Of a stretch of 52,066 nt of DNA, positions 33,271-40,763 are shown in pieces (the first letter of the stretch is position 1; the number at the start of each line of letters is the position of its first letter). The stretch spans positions 1-52,066 of the forward strand of contig JAJEIQ010000022.1 of the NCBI GenBank assembly GCA_022827905.1, read 5' to 3'. The DNA comes from Pseudomonadales bacterium. GTDB taxonomy: Bacteria; Pseudomonadota; Gammaproteobacteria; Pseudomonadales; Azotimanducaceae. The notes beneath the pieces are model-generated. The model searched no databases, was not told where the DNA came from, and was given only the letters and a program-made list of their open reading frames with translations. The position numbers and the translations under genes are program-made.

Positions 33271-35514
33271 CTAGACCAGCGTGTAGCCCGCTTCACTCAA
33301 GGGCATGGACCGCACACGCTCACCGGTCGCCGCAAAGATGGCGTTGGCGACGGCTGGCGCAAGCGGCGGCAGGGCCGGCTCGCCGAGCCCAGTGGATGGG
33401 TTGTCGCTTTCGATGAAGTGCACGTCGATCTCAGGCGTCGGGGCGATGCGCATGACCGGATACTGATCAAAGTTATCCTGCTGAATGACGCCTTGCGTCA
33501 TGGTGATCTGCTGCAGCGCCATGGTGCTCAGGCCATCAACGACCGAACCCTGCACTTGGCTCAATGCCCCGCTCATGTTGATGATCGGACCGACGTCAAC
33601 CGCCACCCACACCTTTTCGACGCTGATCCTCCGGTCTGCCGTGACCGTCACTTCGGCGACCTCCGCCACGTGGGCAGCGTGGCAAAAGTAGAAGGACAGG
33701 CCTAGGCCGCTGCCCTTCGGCATGGCCCTGCCCCACTCCGCCTTCTCCGCAGCGAGCTTGATGACGTCGATGGCGCGTCCGGTGTTCAGCGCGCCGATGT
33801 CGCCTTCCTTGATCCAGCGCCGCTCACCCATGAGTTCGAGCAGAAACTCGAGATGGTCCCGGCCCGCCAGCACCGCCAGCTCATGAATGAAGCACTGCTC
33901 CACAAAGGCGTTGGTGTTTGATCCGGGCGCCCGCCAAGGACCGCAGGGGGTGGCGATCTCCTGCATGCTGAGCTTGATGCGGGCGTTGGGAAAGGCCACC
34001 GCCGGCAACTCGTTGCCGCGCAGGCCAGACCCCATGACCGGCCGGCCGCCGTTGCTGAACCCGATGTAGTGCTGCTCCCAAGCCGCGAGCCGGCCGTCCG
34101 GACCCACGGCGCCCTTCATGTTCTCGAATCCACCGACGCGGAAGTGGTCGTTGTGAATGTCATCCGTGCGCGTCCAAGTCAGCTTCACGGGAACGCCCGC
34201 ACGGTGCGAGATGGCCATGGCCTCCGTGGCGAAATCGTGCAGCGCCCGCCGGCCGAACCCTCCGCCCATGCGCAACGGATGCACCTGCACCTGTTCGGGC
34301 TGCATGCCAAACAGGCGGCCGGCGATCTCGGTGGCCCGAGCCGGAAACTGGCTGCCGAGCCAGACCTCGAGGGAATCCGGCTCGCCATTGGTGCCCCGGC
34401 GGTAGTCGGCGGTGCAGTTCATCGGCTCCATGCACACATGGGCCACGTAGGGAAACTGGTAGAAGGCCTCGGCCGTCCGGTTGCGCTCATCGGCAAGGGC
34501 CGCATCGACGCCCCCGTTGCCAGCAATGACCCGGCCGCCGCCTTCCCGGGCCGTGCGCTCGGCCCAGGCCACCATGGCCGACCAATCATCAGTCGATGCG
34601 GAGGATTCATCCCACTCGACCTTGAGCTTGCTTCGGGCATCGAACACCGACCAGGTATCGTCGCCGACGATGGCAACGCCGCCGCGCAAGGCGGACACAC
34701 CGTTCAAGAACCACACCTCGGACTCGCCCACAGCGTCATTGGGCTCAAGGATGAAGGCATCCGTGACGCCGGGCAGGCCCTTGATTTCCCTTTCGTTAAA
34801 CCGGACCGCGGTGCCCCCAATGCGCGGGCAACGCACATAGGTGGCGTACTTCATGCCCGGCACATCGACATCGATGCCGAACTCGGTCAGGCCCGTGGCA
34901 ATGACAAAGTTGTCCACGCCGCTGACCGACGTGCCGATGATTCGGTATTCGCTCGGGTCCATGTAGGTCAGGGTTTCCGGGTTGGGCACGGGCTGTTGCG
35001 CCGCCAAGCTCGCGAGCTGACCGAAGGAGCGGTGCTGGCCGGAGATGTGCACGACTTGGCTGTCCCGCGCCTGCAAGCCCTCCCGGTCCACTTCCATCAG
35101 CAGCGCAGCGGCCCCGATGAGCATCTCCCGCGCCGATGCGCCCACTCGCCGCATGGTGCCGATGTTGCGGGGCACCGAGGTGGAGCCCCCCGCTCCCTGG
35201 CGTCCGAATTTGTCCTCATCAAGCGGCGCGTCGATGACCTGCACGTCCTCCCAACGCGCGCCCATCTCCTCCGCGATGATCATCGGCAAGGTGGTCTTGA
35301 TCCCCTGCCCCATCTCCGGGATGCTCGAGTAGATGGTGATCTGACCGTCGCGGTCAATCTGCACGTAAACGTTGAGCTCCTGGGAGCCCACCAGCACGTC
35401 GTCCGGAGGCGACGCGGCAGCCATCGGCAGCGTCGCTTGCAGCAGCACGCCGCCCCCGGCGACCGCCGTGACCTTCAGCATTTCGCGCCGCGTGAGCCCC
35501 GATGTGGTGGACAT
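33271..35514 (-). CDS. Molybdenum hydroxylase large subunit (isoquinoline 1-oxidoreductase beta-like), Tat-exported
   Basis: I use the ATG at 35514; the frame continues upstream as shadow. The 747-residue protein begins with a twin-arginine signal (LTRREMLKVTAVAGGGVLL). It has the aldehyde oxidase/xanthine dehydrogenase molybdopterin-binding body, including SIPEMGQGIKTTLPMIIAEE, MGGGFGRRALHDFATEA, ATPCGPWRAPGSNTNAF and the C-terminal glutamate in STGLGEPALPPLAPA. It pairs with the adjacent 2Fe-2S subunit, with no FAD subunit, as in isoquinoline 1-oxidoreductase-type enzymes. These hydroxylate aromatic or aldehyde substrates in the periplasm. Substrate unknown. Confidence 0.86.
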   Translation of the reverse strand: MSTTSGLTRREMLKVTAVAGGGVLLQATLPMAAASPPDDVLVGSQELNVYVQIDRDGQITIYSSIPEMGQGIKTTLPMIIAEEMGARWEDVQVIDAPLDEDKFGRQGAGGSTSVPRNIGTMRRVGASAREMLIGAAALLMEVDREGLQARDSQVVHISGQHRSFGQLASLAAQQPVPNPETLTYMDPSEYRIIGTSVSGVDNFVIATGLTEFGIDVDVPGMKYATYVRCPRIGGTAVRFNEREIKGLPGVTDAFILEPNDAVGESEVWFLNGVSALRGGVAIVGDDTWSVFDARSKLKVEWDESSASTDDWSAMVAWAERTAREGGGRVIAGNGGVDAALADERNRTAEAFYQFPYVAHVCMEPMNCTADYRRGTNGEPDSLEVWLGSQFPARATEIAGRLFGMQPEQVQVHPLRMGGGFGRRALHDFATEAMAISHRAGVPVKLTWTRTDDIHNDHFRVGGFENMKGAVGPDGRLAAWEQHYIGFSNGGRPVMGSGLRGNELPAVAFPNARIKLSMQEIATPCGPWRAPGSNTNAFVEQCFIHELAVLAGRDHLEFLLELMGERRWIKEGDIGALNTGRAIDVIKLAAEKAEWGRAMPKGSGLGLSFYFCHAAHVAEVAEVTVTADRRISVEKVWVAVDVGPIINMSGALSQVQGSVVDGLSTMALQQITMTQGVIQQDNFDQYPVMRIAPTPEIDVHFIESDNPSTGLGEPALPPLAPAVANAIFAATGERVRSMPLSEAGYTLV

Positions 35515-35516
35515 GC

Positions 35517-35996
35517 TCAAGCTCCCTTGGCTGCGTTGCGGGCTTGGGCGGCGCTGTGCACCGCCTTGCGAATGCGAACGTAGGTTCCGCAGCGGCAGTA
35601 GTTGCCGGCCAGCGCTTGGTCGATGTCCGCATCGGTTGGCTTGGGGTTGCTTTCCAGCAAGGCTGCAGCGCTCATGAGCTGCCCGGATTGGCAATACCCG
35701 CACTGCGGCACGTCATGTTCAATCCAAGCCGCTTGCAAGGGATGGGGGTCGCCGTTCTTCGCAGCCAGCCCTTCGATGGTAGTCACCGCACCGGCGACCG
35801 CCTGCACCGGCAGGACGCAGGATCGTGTCGGCACACCGTCAATCCGCACCGTGCAGGCGCCGCACTGGGCGATGCCGCAACCGTACTTGGTTCCGGTGAG
35901 CTTCAGCTTGTCACGCAGGACCCACAAAAGCGGCATGTCGGGCCGGACCTCCACTTCCCGATCCCTGCCGTTGACACGCAATTTGAATTTGGCCAT
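35517..35996 (-). CDS. (2Fe-2S) small subunit of the molybdenum hydroxylase (iorA-like)
   Basis: The 159-residue protein has two cysteine groups typical of these subunits: [15 protein letters not shown] with CVLP for the plant-type cluster, then CGYCQSGQ and CRCGTYVRI for the second cluster. It begins [11 protein letters not shown] and carries no signal, so it is probably exported with the Tat-tagged large subunit. The stop is 2 bases before the large-subunit start. It relays electrons from the molybdenum centre to an acceptor, which in related enzymes is often a cytochrome rather than NAD. Confidence 0.9.
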   Translation of the reverse strand: MAKFKLRVNGRDREVEVRPDMPLLWVLRDKLKLTGTKYGCGIAQCGACTVRIDGVPTRSCVLPVQAVAGAVTTIEGLAAKNGDPHPLQAAWIEHDVPQCGYCQSGQLMSAAALLESNPKPTDADIDQALAGNYCRCGTYVRIRKAVHSAAQARNAAKGA

Positions 35997-36005
35997 TCGA
36001 TTCTC

Positions 36006-36866
36006 TCACTGACTTCGCGCTGCTGCCGGAGCCTGAACATCCCGCAGCGCGTTAACCTCCTGCCACAGCGCCAGCGCCGCGTCGCGGGATGCTTCTTCGA
36101 ACGGAGCGCTGTCGTCGTCAGTGCCGGCGTAGAGCACCGAGCGCGAGGCGTTGATGATAAGCCCCTGGCCGTCGCCGTCTAGGCCGGCTTGGAGCACTTG
36201 CGCCAAGTCGCCCCCCTGGGCGCCGATGCCGGGCACCAGCAGCGGCATGCCGCCAACGGCCTGCCGAATCTGGGCGAGTTCCTCGGGATAGGTTGCACCG
36301 GCCACCAGCATTAGGTTGCCGTCGCGATTCCACTCCCTTGCGGCCGCCGCCACGCGCAGGTACAGGGGCGCTTCGGGGGGATGCTGCTGCAGCCAGCCGC
36401 TGCCCGCGTTGCTGGTGCGGCACAGCAGCGCCACGCCCCGTCCGGGGTAGCTCAGGAACGGGCGAACGCTCTCCTCGCCAAGATACGGATTGATGGTTAC
36501 CGCATCCGCGTTGTAGCGCTCGAAAACCTCCTTGGCGTACAACTCAGCCGTGGCCCCGATGTCGCTACGCTTGGCATCGAGGATGACCGGAATCTCCGGC
36601 CAGCGCTGGTGAATGAAGGCGATGACGCTGGCCAGTTGGTCCTCCGCCCCTTCGGCGGCGAAGTAAGCCGCTTGGGGCTTGAAGGCGCACACCAGATCGG
36701 CGGTGGCCTCGGCGATGGCACAGCAAAAGTCACGCAAGCCGGAGGGGGATTGGCGGAAGGCCGCTGGCAGGCGGTTGCGGTCCGGATCAAGGCCAACGCA
36801 GATGAGCGAACCGCTGTGCGACCAAGATTCTTTGAGGCGGTCATGGAATGTGAAGGCGACGCTCAC
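36006..36866 (-). CDS. pyrF: Orotidine 5'-phosphate decarboxylase, type 2
   Basis: This 286-residue enzyme makes UMP from OMP in pyrimidine biosynthesis. It matches the longer type 2 (subfamily 2) PyrF: LICVGLDPDRNRLP at the start, FKPQAAYFAAEGAED, the catalytic VILDAKRSDIGATAELYAKEVF, DAVTINPYLGEESVRPFL and the phosphate loop VPGIGAQGGDL. The start lies beside an intergenic region with a large inverted repeat shared with ribE. It is 9 bases upstream of the hydroxylase small-subunit gene on the same strand, so read-through is possible. Confidence 0.93.
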   Translation of the reverse strand: MSVAFTFHDRLKESWSHSGSLICVGLDPDRNRLPAAFRQSPSGLRDFCCAIAEATADLVCAFKPQAAYFAAEGAEDQLASVIAFIHQRWPEIPVILDAKRSDIGATAELYAKEVFERYNADAVTINPYLGEESVRPFLSYPGRGVALLCRTSNAGSGWLQQHPPEAPLYLRVAAAAREWNRDGNLMLVAGATYPEELAQIRQAVGGMPLLVPGIGAQGGDLAQVLQAGLDGDGQGLIINASRSVLYAGTDDDSAPFEEASRDAALALWQEVNALRDVQAPAAARSQ

Positions 36867-36943
36867 GCTGCGAATTATAGTTGGGCGTTAGGGCCATGGA
36901 TAGTTGCGCCTAACCTGTGTTCGAGATCAGGAAACGCACGGAG

Positions 36944-37058
36944 CGGTTGGGTGCGCGGCGCGGGCATCCGGCACGCCAGGCGGGGGCGTTGTGCTGGGGT
37001 TCGAGGGTGTCGAGGGGAGCCTTAACTGTGCCGGATGCCCGCACCGCGCACCCAACCG
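36944..37058. repeat. 31-base imperfect inverted repeat between pyrF and ribE
   Basis: Arms 36944-36974 and 37028-37058 are reverse complements with one mismatch, separated by 53 bases. The structure occupies most of the 202-base gap downstream of ribE and upstream of pyrF (both minus strand). It could be a stem-loop in the ribE-pyrF transcript, a processed small RNA, or a relic of a small mobile element. The loop carries TCGAGGGTGTCGAGG, reminiscent of the window's palindromic repeat family. Confidence 0.75.
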
Positions 37059-37068
37059 AGCCGCCCAG

Positions 37069-37731
37069 TTAGATCGGTGCACTGGGCGTCCGGATCGAGG
37101 GCATCTTGCCCTCGCTCCGGGCTTCGCGCTCGGCGAGGATCCGTTCTACGGTTTCGACAATGGCACGGGTTTGGGGGTCGATTTCTAGGTTCACTTGGTC
37201 CCCTTGGACAACTGAGCCTAGTGTGGTGCGGGCGATGGTCTCCGGGATGAGGCTCACCTTGATGCGCTGGGTCGATGCGTCCACCGCGGCGATGGTGAGG
37301 CTTGCGCCGTCTAGGGCGGCGAAGCCCTTGTGGTGCAGAAAACGCAGCCAGTCGGCCTCGACTCGGAACCACAGGTTGCGTTCGTTCTCCCCTTCCTCAA
37401 CGGCGTCAACGGCAACGGTGCCGACAACGTGACCGGAGAGGATGTGGCCGCCAATCTCGTCGCCAACACGGAAGGAGCGTTCCACGTTGACGCGGCTGCC
37501 TTGCGCTAGGGCACCGAGATTGGTGTGGTTGAGGGTTTCGCGAACAACGTCAAAGCAGGCGCTGCCGGCCTTAACTTCAGTAGCCGTCAGGCAAACGCCG
37601 TTGATGGCCACGGACGCACCCAACTCCAACCCCGCGGACAGATCGCCGATTTGGACGCGAATGCGCCGTAGGCCCGGCTCGTTCGCCACTGAGGCCACGT
37701 CGCAAAGCCCTTGGACGATTCCAGTGTACAT
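37069..37731 (-). CDS. ribE: Riboflavin synthase alpha subunit
   Basis: The 220-residue protein is a two-barrel riboflavin synthase, which converts 6,7-dimethyl-8-ribityllumazine to riboflavin. It starts MYTGIVQGL and shows SVAINGVCLTATEV in the first barrel, with HILSGHVVGTV and DGASLTIAAVD in the second. The last 15 or so residues (SEGKMPSIRTPSAPI) are unlike the family and are coded by a palindromic repeat of the same type as at 47568. The start is the usual MYTG ATG at 37731. No other riboflavin genes are adjacent, and no FMN riboswitch was seen in the 45 bases upstream. Confidence 0.92.
   Translation of the reverse strand: MYTGIVQGLCDVASVANEPGLRRIRVQIGDLSAGLELGASVAINGVCLTATEVKAGSACFDVVRETLNHTNLGALAQGSRVNVERSFRVGDEIGGHILSGHVVGTVAVDAVEEGENERNLWFRVEADWLRFLHHKGFAALDGASLTIAAVDASTQRIKVSLIPETIARTTLGSVVQGDQVNLEIDPQTRAIVETVERILAEREARSEGKMPSIRTPSAPI
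37096..37114. repeat. Copy of the GAGGGCA palindromic repeat inside the 3' end of ribE
   Basis: An 8-base perfect stem with loop TCT; it is the exact reverse complement of the copy at 47568-47586. It adds codons for SEGKMPS to the riboflavin synthase C-terminus. Confidence 0.75.
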
Positions 37732-37776
37732 GGGATCAACCGGACGACAGCGCCCGGTACCGGGAAGGCAAGCCGC

Positions 37777-39156
37777 CTAGAGGGCCGATGCGAGTTGCTC
37801 GCGGCGTCTCACTTCATTGGCGATGAAGCTGATCCACTGCTGGCAGATGCGCTGATTGGATTGGTCGCGCACGCGCCGCGCCTCGTTGCGGCAGGCGACA
37901 AAGGAGGTGCGCGCCGACGTCAGGCGGTCGCGGTTGTACTCGCACATGCCACGCACGATCTGGACGCTCTGCACCTTGCGCAGCCCGCCCTTGTCCAAGG
38001 CGTTGGAAGCCGCCGATACGCACTGGCTGAACTTGTCGGCCTCCAAGTAGAGCTGCGCCAAGCTCTCGTAGATCTTGCCGTCATCGGCCAGCTTGGCGGC
38101 CTCCTCGAAGATCGGGATGGCCTTGTCCACTTCCTGGGAGAGCTGGTATGCCTGCCCAAAGGAGCGCAGATTCTTGTCGGTGCGCTCGATGAGTTCCGCG
38201 TCAAACCCCTTCTCCATGACCGATGCCGCGCGAATGGGCACCTCTTCCTGCATCAGCAAGCCCGCCAACGTGGTCAGGTCCGACTGGCGGGTCAGGAACC
38301 CGGCCTCGTAGGCGGCCATCATGGTGTACACCTGCTGCTTGTCCATGCCTTCCTGGCCCTGGATGCCGGCAAGACGTATCCAGTAGTCGCGCTTGGGGAA
38401 ATCCCGGACCAAAATTTCGAGTATTTCCAATACCTTGGGCCAGTTTTCCAATTCAAAGTAGAGGAAGTTGAGCAGCGCCCACCAGTTTTCCTTGACGGCG
38501 GTGTTGCGTGCCTTGGCCACGGCGATGCCCCGCTCGATCTGGCCCACCGCACTCGGGTAGTCCTCCATCTGGTAGTAAACCTGGCCCATGAAGATGTGCG
38601 GCTCCGGCCCCGGGTTGTTGGCCTTGGAAATCCAGATCTCCATGTAGTGCAGGGCGTCGTTGTACCTTTCATCCACGAAGCAGAGCTGCGCCAAGGTGTA
38701 GAGCGTGGTGGTCTCCAAGCCCTCCGGGATGTCCTCGCCCTGCTTGATGACTTCCTGATAATGGAAAATGGCCCTGCCGTAGTCCTCCTTGGAGAACTGG
38801 AGGAAGCCGAGCATGTTGTGAATCTGGCCGATTTCGTTGCCGTTGTAGCGGCAGTTGCGGCCGCCTCGGCAACGGTCGAGCATGCCCTGCAGCACCGCTT
38901 GCGCCCCATTGAGGTCCTTGGCGTCGATGAACTCCTGGGCCTCGGCCAGCTTCTTGAAGGTGGCCTCGCTCATGGACGGCACCCGACGGGTCTTCTGCCG
39001 GGGCTGCTCGTCCTCTTGGCCAAACGCCGCTGCGGCGCCGCCGACCGTGAAACCGGGCGCTACCTGAACGCCGAAGAGCAGAACCAGCGTCGCGGCCACG
39101 GCAACGGCAAGGCCGCCCAAGCGCTTGGCCAATCCAAAGGGAGACGTCCTTTTCAT
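37777..39156 (-). CDS. Tetratricopeptide repeat protein of the TonB operon
   Basis: The 459-residue protein has an N-terminal signal-like hydrophobic segment (residues about 12-36). It then has several TPR-like helical pairs such as IHNMLGFLQFSKEDYGRAIFHYQEVIKQ, LYTLAQLCFVDERYNDALHYMEIWI and FMGQVYYQMEDYPSAVGQIERGI. It follows tonB by 9 bases and matches the TPR gene at the end of tonB2-type operons in gammaproteobacteria. It probably acts in the periplasm as an adaptor of the TonB complex. Its exact job is not known. Confidence 0.82.
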   Translation of the reverse strand: MKRTSPFGLAKRLGGLAVAVAATLVLLFGVQVAPGFTVGGAAAAFGQEDEQPRQKTRRVPSMSEATFKKLAEAQEFIDAKDLNGAQAVLQGMLDRCRGGRNCRYNGNEIGQIHNMLGFLQFSKEDYGRAIFHYQEVIKQGEDIPEGLETTTLYTLAQLCFVDERYNDALHYMEIWISKANNPGPEPHIFMGQVYYQMEDYPSAVGQIERGIAVAKARNTAVKENWWALLNFLYFELENWPKVLEILEILVRDFPKRDYWIRLAGIQGQEGMDKQQVYTMMAAYEAGFLTRQSDLTTLAGLLMQEEVPIRAASVMEKGFDAELIERTDKNLRSFGQAYQLSQEVDKAIPIFEEAAKLADDGKIYESLAQLYLEADKFSQCVSAASNALDKGGLRKVQSVQIVRGMCEYNRDRLTSARTSFVACRNEARRVRDQSNQRICQQWISFIANEVRRREQLASAL

Positions 39157-39165
39157 GGTTCGCTC

Positions 39166-39771
39166 CTAGCCATCCTGCAGTTCAAAGGTGATTCGGTTGC
39201 GCACCCCGGCCACGTCGATCGGTTCGCCGTTCACCACCTTGGGCTTGTACTTGAACTTGAGCGCGGCGTTGACCGCGGCGCGGTCAAAAATGCCCGGCGG
39301 CTTGGACTCGATTATCCGCGGGTCGCGCACCGCGCCCGTGCGGGTGACGACGAATTCCAGCAGGACGTAGCCTTCGATGCCCCGGGTTTGCGCCCGACGC
39401 GGATACACCGGCGCCACCTTGACGATGGGCAGGTACTCGCCGTCGGAACTGAACCCTCCCGTGCCGCCGACATTGACGTCCACCTGAATGTCCACGGCGC
39501 CGATATCGACGCCTTGGGAGACGTCAGAGGAATCGAAATCCGGCTTGGGCATGTCCGGCGGCGGTTCGTCCGGCGGCGGCGGCGGCTTCGGCTTGCGCTG
39601 CTTGGTCTCGATGTTGATGTCGTCCTCGACGCGGACGAAGTCAACGATTTTTCCCGAAATGCTGTCGTCAAAGGGACTCTTGTCGCTCTTGATGAGCGCC
39701 TGCATGAGCAGGAACAGGGCAAAGGTGGCGATGGCTCCAAAAGCGAGCGCAAACCCGAATCGCATCAACAT
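39166..39771 (-). CDS. TonB-like energy transducer
   Basis: This is a short (201-residue) TonB of the TonB2 type. It has a single N-terminal membrane helix (residues about 5-26), a proline-rich periplasmic stretch (KPKPPPPPDEPPPDMPKP) and a C-terminal TonB box-binding domain (YPRRAQTRGIEGYVLLEFVVTRTGAV and AALKFKYKPKVVNGEP). It couples the proton-motive force gathered by ExbBD to outer-membrane receptors. It sits between exbD and the TPR gene. The short linker is normal for TonB2-type proteins. Confidence 0.88.
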   Translation of the reverse strand: MLMRFGFALAFGAIATFALFLLMQALIKSDKSPFDDSISGKIVDFVRVEDDINIETKQRKPKPPPPPDEPPPDMPKPDFDSSDVSQGVDIGAVDIQVDVNVGGTGGFSSDGEYLPIVKVAPVYPRRAQTRGIEGYVLLEFVVTRTGAVRDPRIIESKPPGIFDRAAVNAALKFKYKPKVVNGEPIDVAGVRNRITFELQDG

Positions 39772-39772
39772 G

Positions 39773-40180
39773 CTAAGCCTCCGTGGAAATGGCGACCTCG
39801 GTCAGGCCCGCCGCGCGGGCTGCCGAAAGGACCGCCTTCAACTGTCCGTACTTGGCCTCGCGGTCGGACTGGATCACCAAGCCGCCCTTCGGGTTCTCCG
39901 AATGCAGCCGTTCGATGTGGGCCCGGACAGCCGCCGAGTCCACCTTTTTCTTGTCAATCCAGATGTCGCCGTTGGGGCCGATGGCGACCAGCACGCTCAC
40001 CGTGGGCTTCTGCTCCGCGGTATCGGCGTCGGGCCGCAAGACGTCAATGCCAGCCTGCTTGATGAAGGTGGCGGTGACGATGAAGAAGATCAACATGATG
40101 AACACCACGTCGAGCATGGGGGTCAAGTTGATGTCCGACTCCTCATCGGAGCGGGAAAATCGGTTTGCCTGACGCGCCAT
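39773..40180 (-). CDS. ExbD-type biopolymer transporter
   Basis: The 135-residue protein has one membrane helix carrying the essential aspartate in NLTPMLDVVFIMLIFFIVTA (about residue 24) and a small periplasmic domain. It starts MARQANRFSRSDEESDINL. Only one base separates it from tonB downstream, and 55 bases separate it from the small exbB. With ExbB it forms the proton channel that energises TonB. Confidence 0.9.
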   Translation of the reverse strand: MARQANRFSRSDEESDINLTPMLDVVFIMLIFFIVTATFIKQAGIDVLRPDADTAEQKPTVSVLVAIGPNGDIWIDKKKVDSAAVRAHIERLHSENPKGGLVIQSDREAKYGQLKAVLSAARAAGLTEVAISTEA

Positions 40181-40235
40181 ATCGTTTTGCTCCTGTTGAC
40201 TTGTGCTGCTGCGCCTAGTGTGCCTGCTTAAACGC

Positions 40236-40754
40236 TCAGTGGTCCATGGTCAAGTGGTCCTCAAACAGTTCGACCTCGAAATCCACCTTCCGTTTCACGA
40301 AGGTGCTGCCGAGCAGGCCGGACAGCGAGGCGATCATGCCGCACATGGTGGGGATGGTGGCCATCGAAACGCCGGCGGCCATGGAGCGGGCGTTGCCGCC
40401 CTGGGTGGCCATGGCGTCGAACACCGAGATCATGCCGGTGACCGTGCCGAGCAGGCCGAGCAGCGGGCACAGGGTCACGCAGGTCTGGATGAGCGGCAGG
40501 TTGCCGGTGATGCGCTCCGAGGCTTCGGAAATAATCCGGTCCCGAACCTGGTGGGCGCTCCACGAGCGCCGCTCCGGACGGCTTTCCCAGAAGTCGGTGG
40601 ATTCCTGAACCAGCAACTTGTGCTGCGAAAAGAAGTACCAGATGCGCTCGAAGATCAGCGTCCACATCAGGAAGGTCAGGGCGGCAATGAGATAGAGCAC
40701 ATTGCCGCCCTGTTCCATGAACTGGACGATGGCCAGATAGGCGTCGCCTAGCAT
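40236..40754 (-). CDS. MotA/TolQ/ExbB-family proton channel protein (small ExbB)
   Basis: The 172-residue protein has three hydrophobic segments, including LYLIAALTFLMWTLIFERIWYF and the conserved C-terminal LIQTCVTLCPLLGLLGTVTGMISVFDAMATQ plus MCGMIASLSGLLGSTFVKRK. It is a short ExbB. A larger ExbB homologue with a periplasmic domain is encoded 9 bases upstream. Having both is typical of the TonB2/TtpC type system. Confidence 0.88.
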   Translation of the reverse strand: MLGDAYLAIVQFMEQGGNVLYLIAALTFLMWTLIFERIWYFFSQHKLLVQESTDFWESRPERRSWSAHQVRDRIISEASERITGNLPLIQTCVTLCPLLGLLGTVTGMISVFDAMATQGGNARSMAAGVSMATIPTMCGMIASLSGLLGSTFVKRKVDFEVELFEDHLTMDH

Positions 40755-40763
40755 CGTGACGCC

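Noticed and set aside
34069-35583. 504-codon open frame on the plus strand
   Set aside because: It is antisense to the exported hydroxylase large subunit; no motif recognised.
36904-37188. 94-codon open frame on the plus strand across the inverted repeat
   Set aside because: It reads through the pyrF-ribE inverted repeat and the ribE 3' end, and encodes no recognisable domain.
37732-37776. FMN riboswitch upstream of ribE
   Set aside because: The 45-base gap is far too short for an RFN element, and no conserved RFN core was seen.
37711-40062. 783-codon open frame on the plus strand
   Set aside because: It runs antisense to the TPR, tonB and exbD genes and shows no family motif. It is a shadow of GC-rich third positions.
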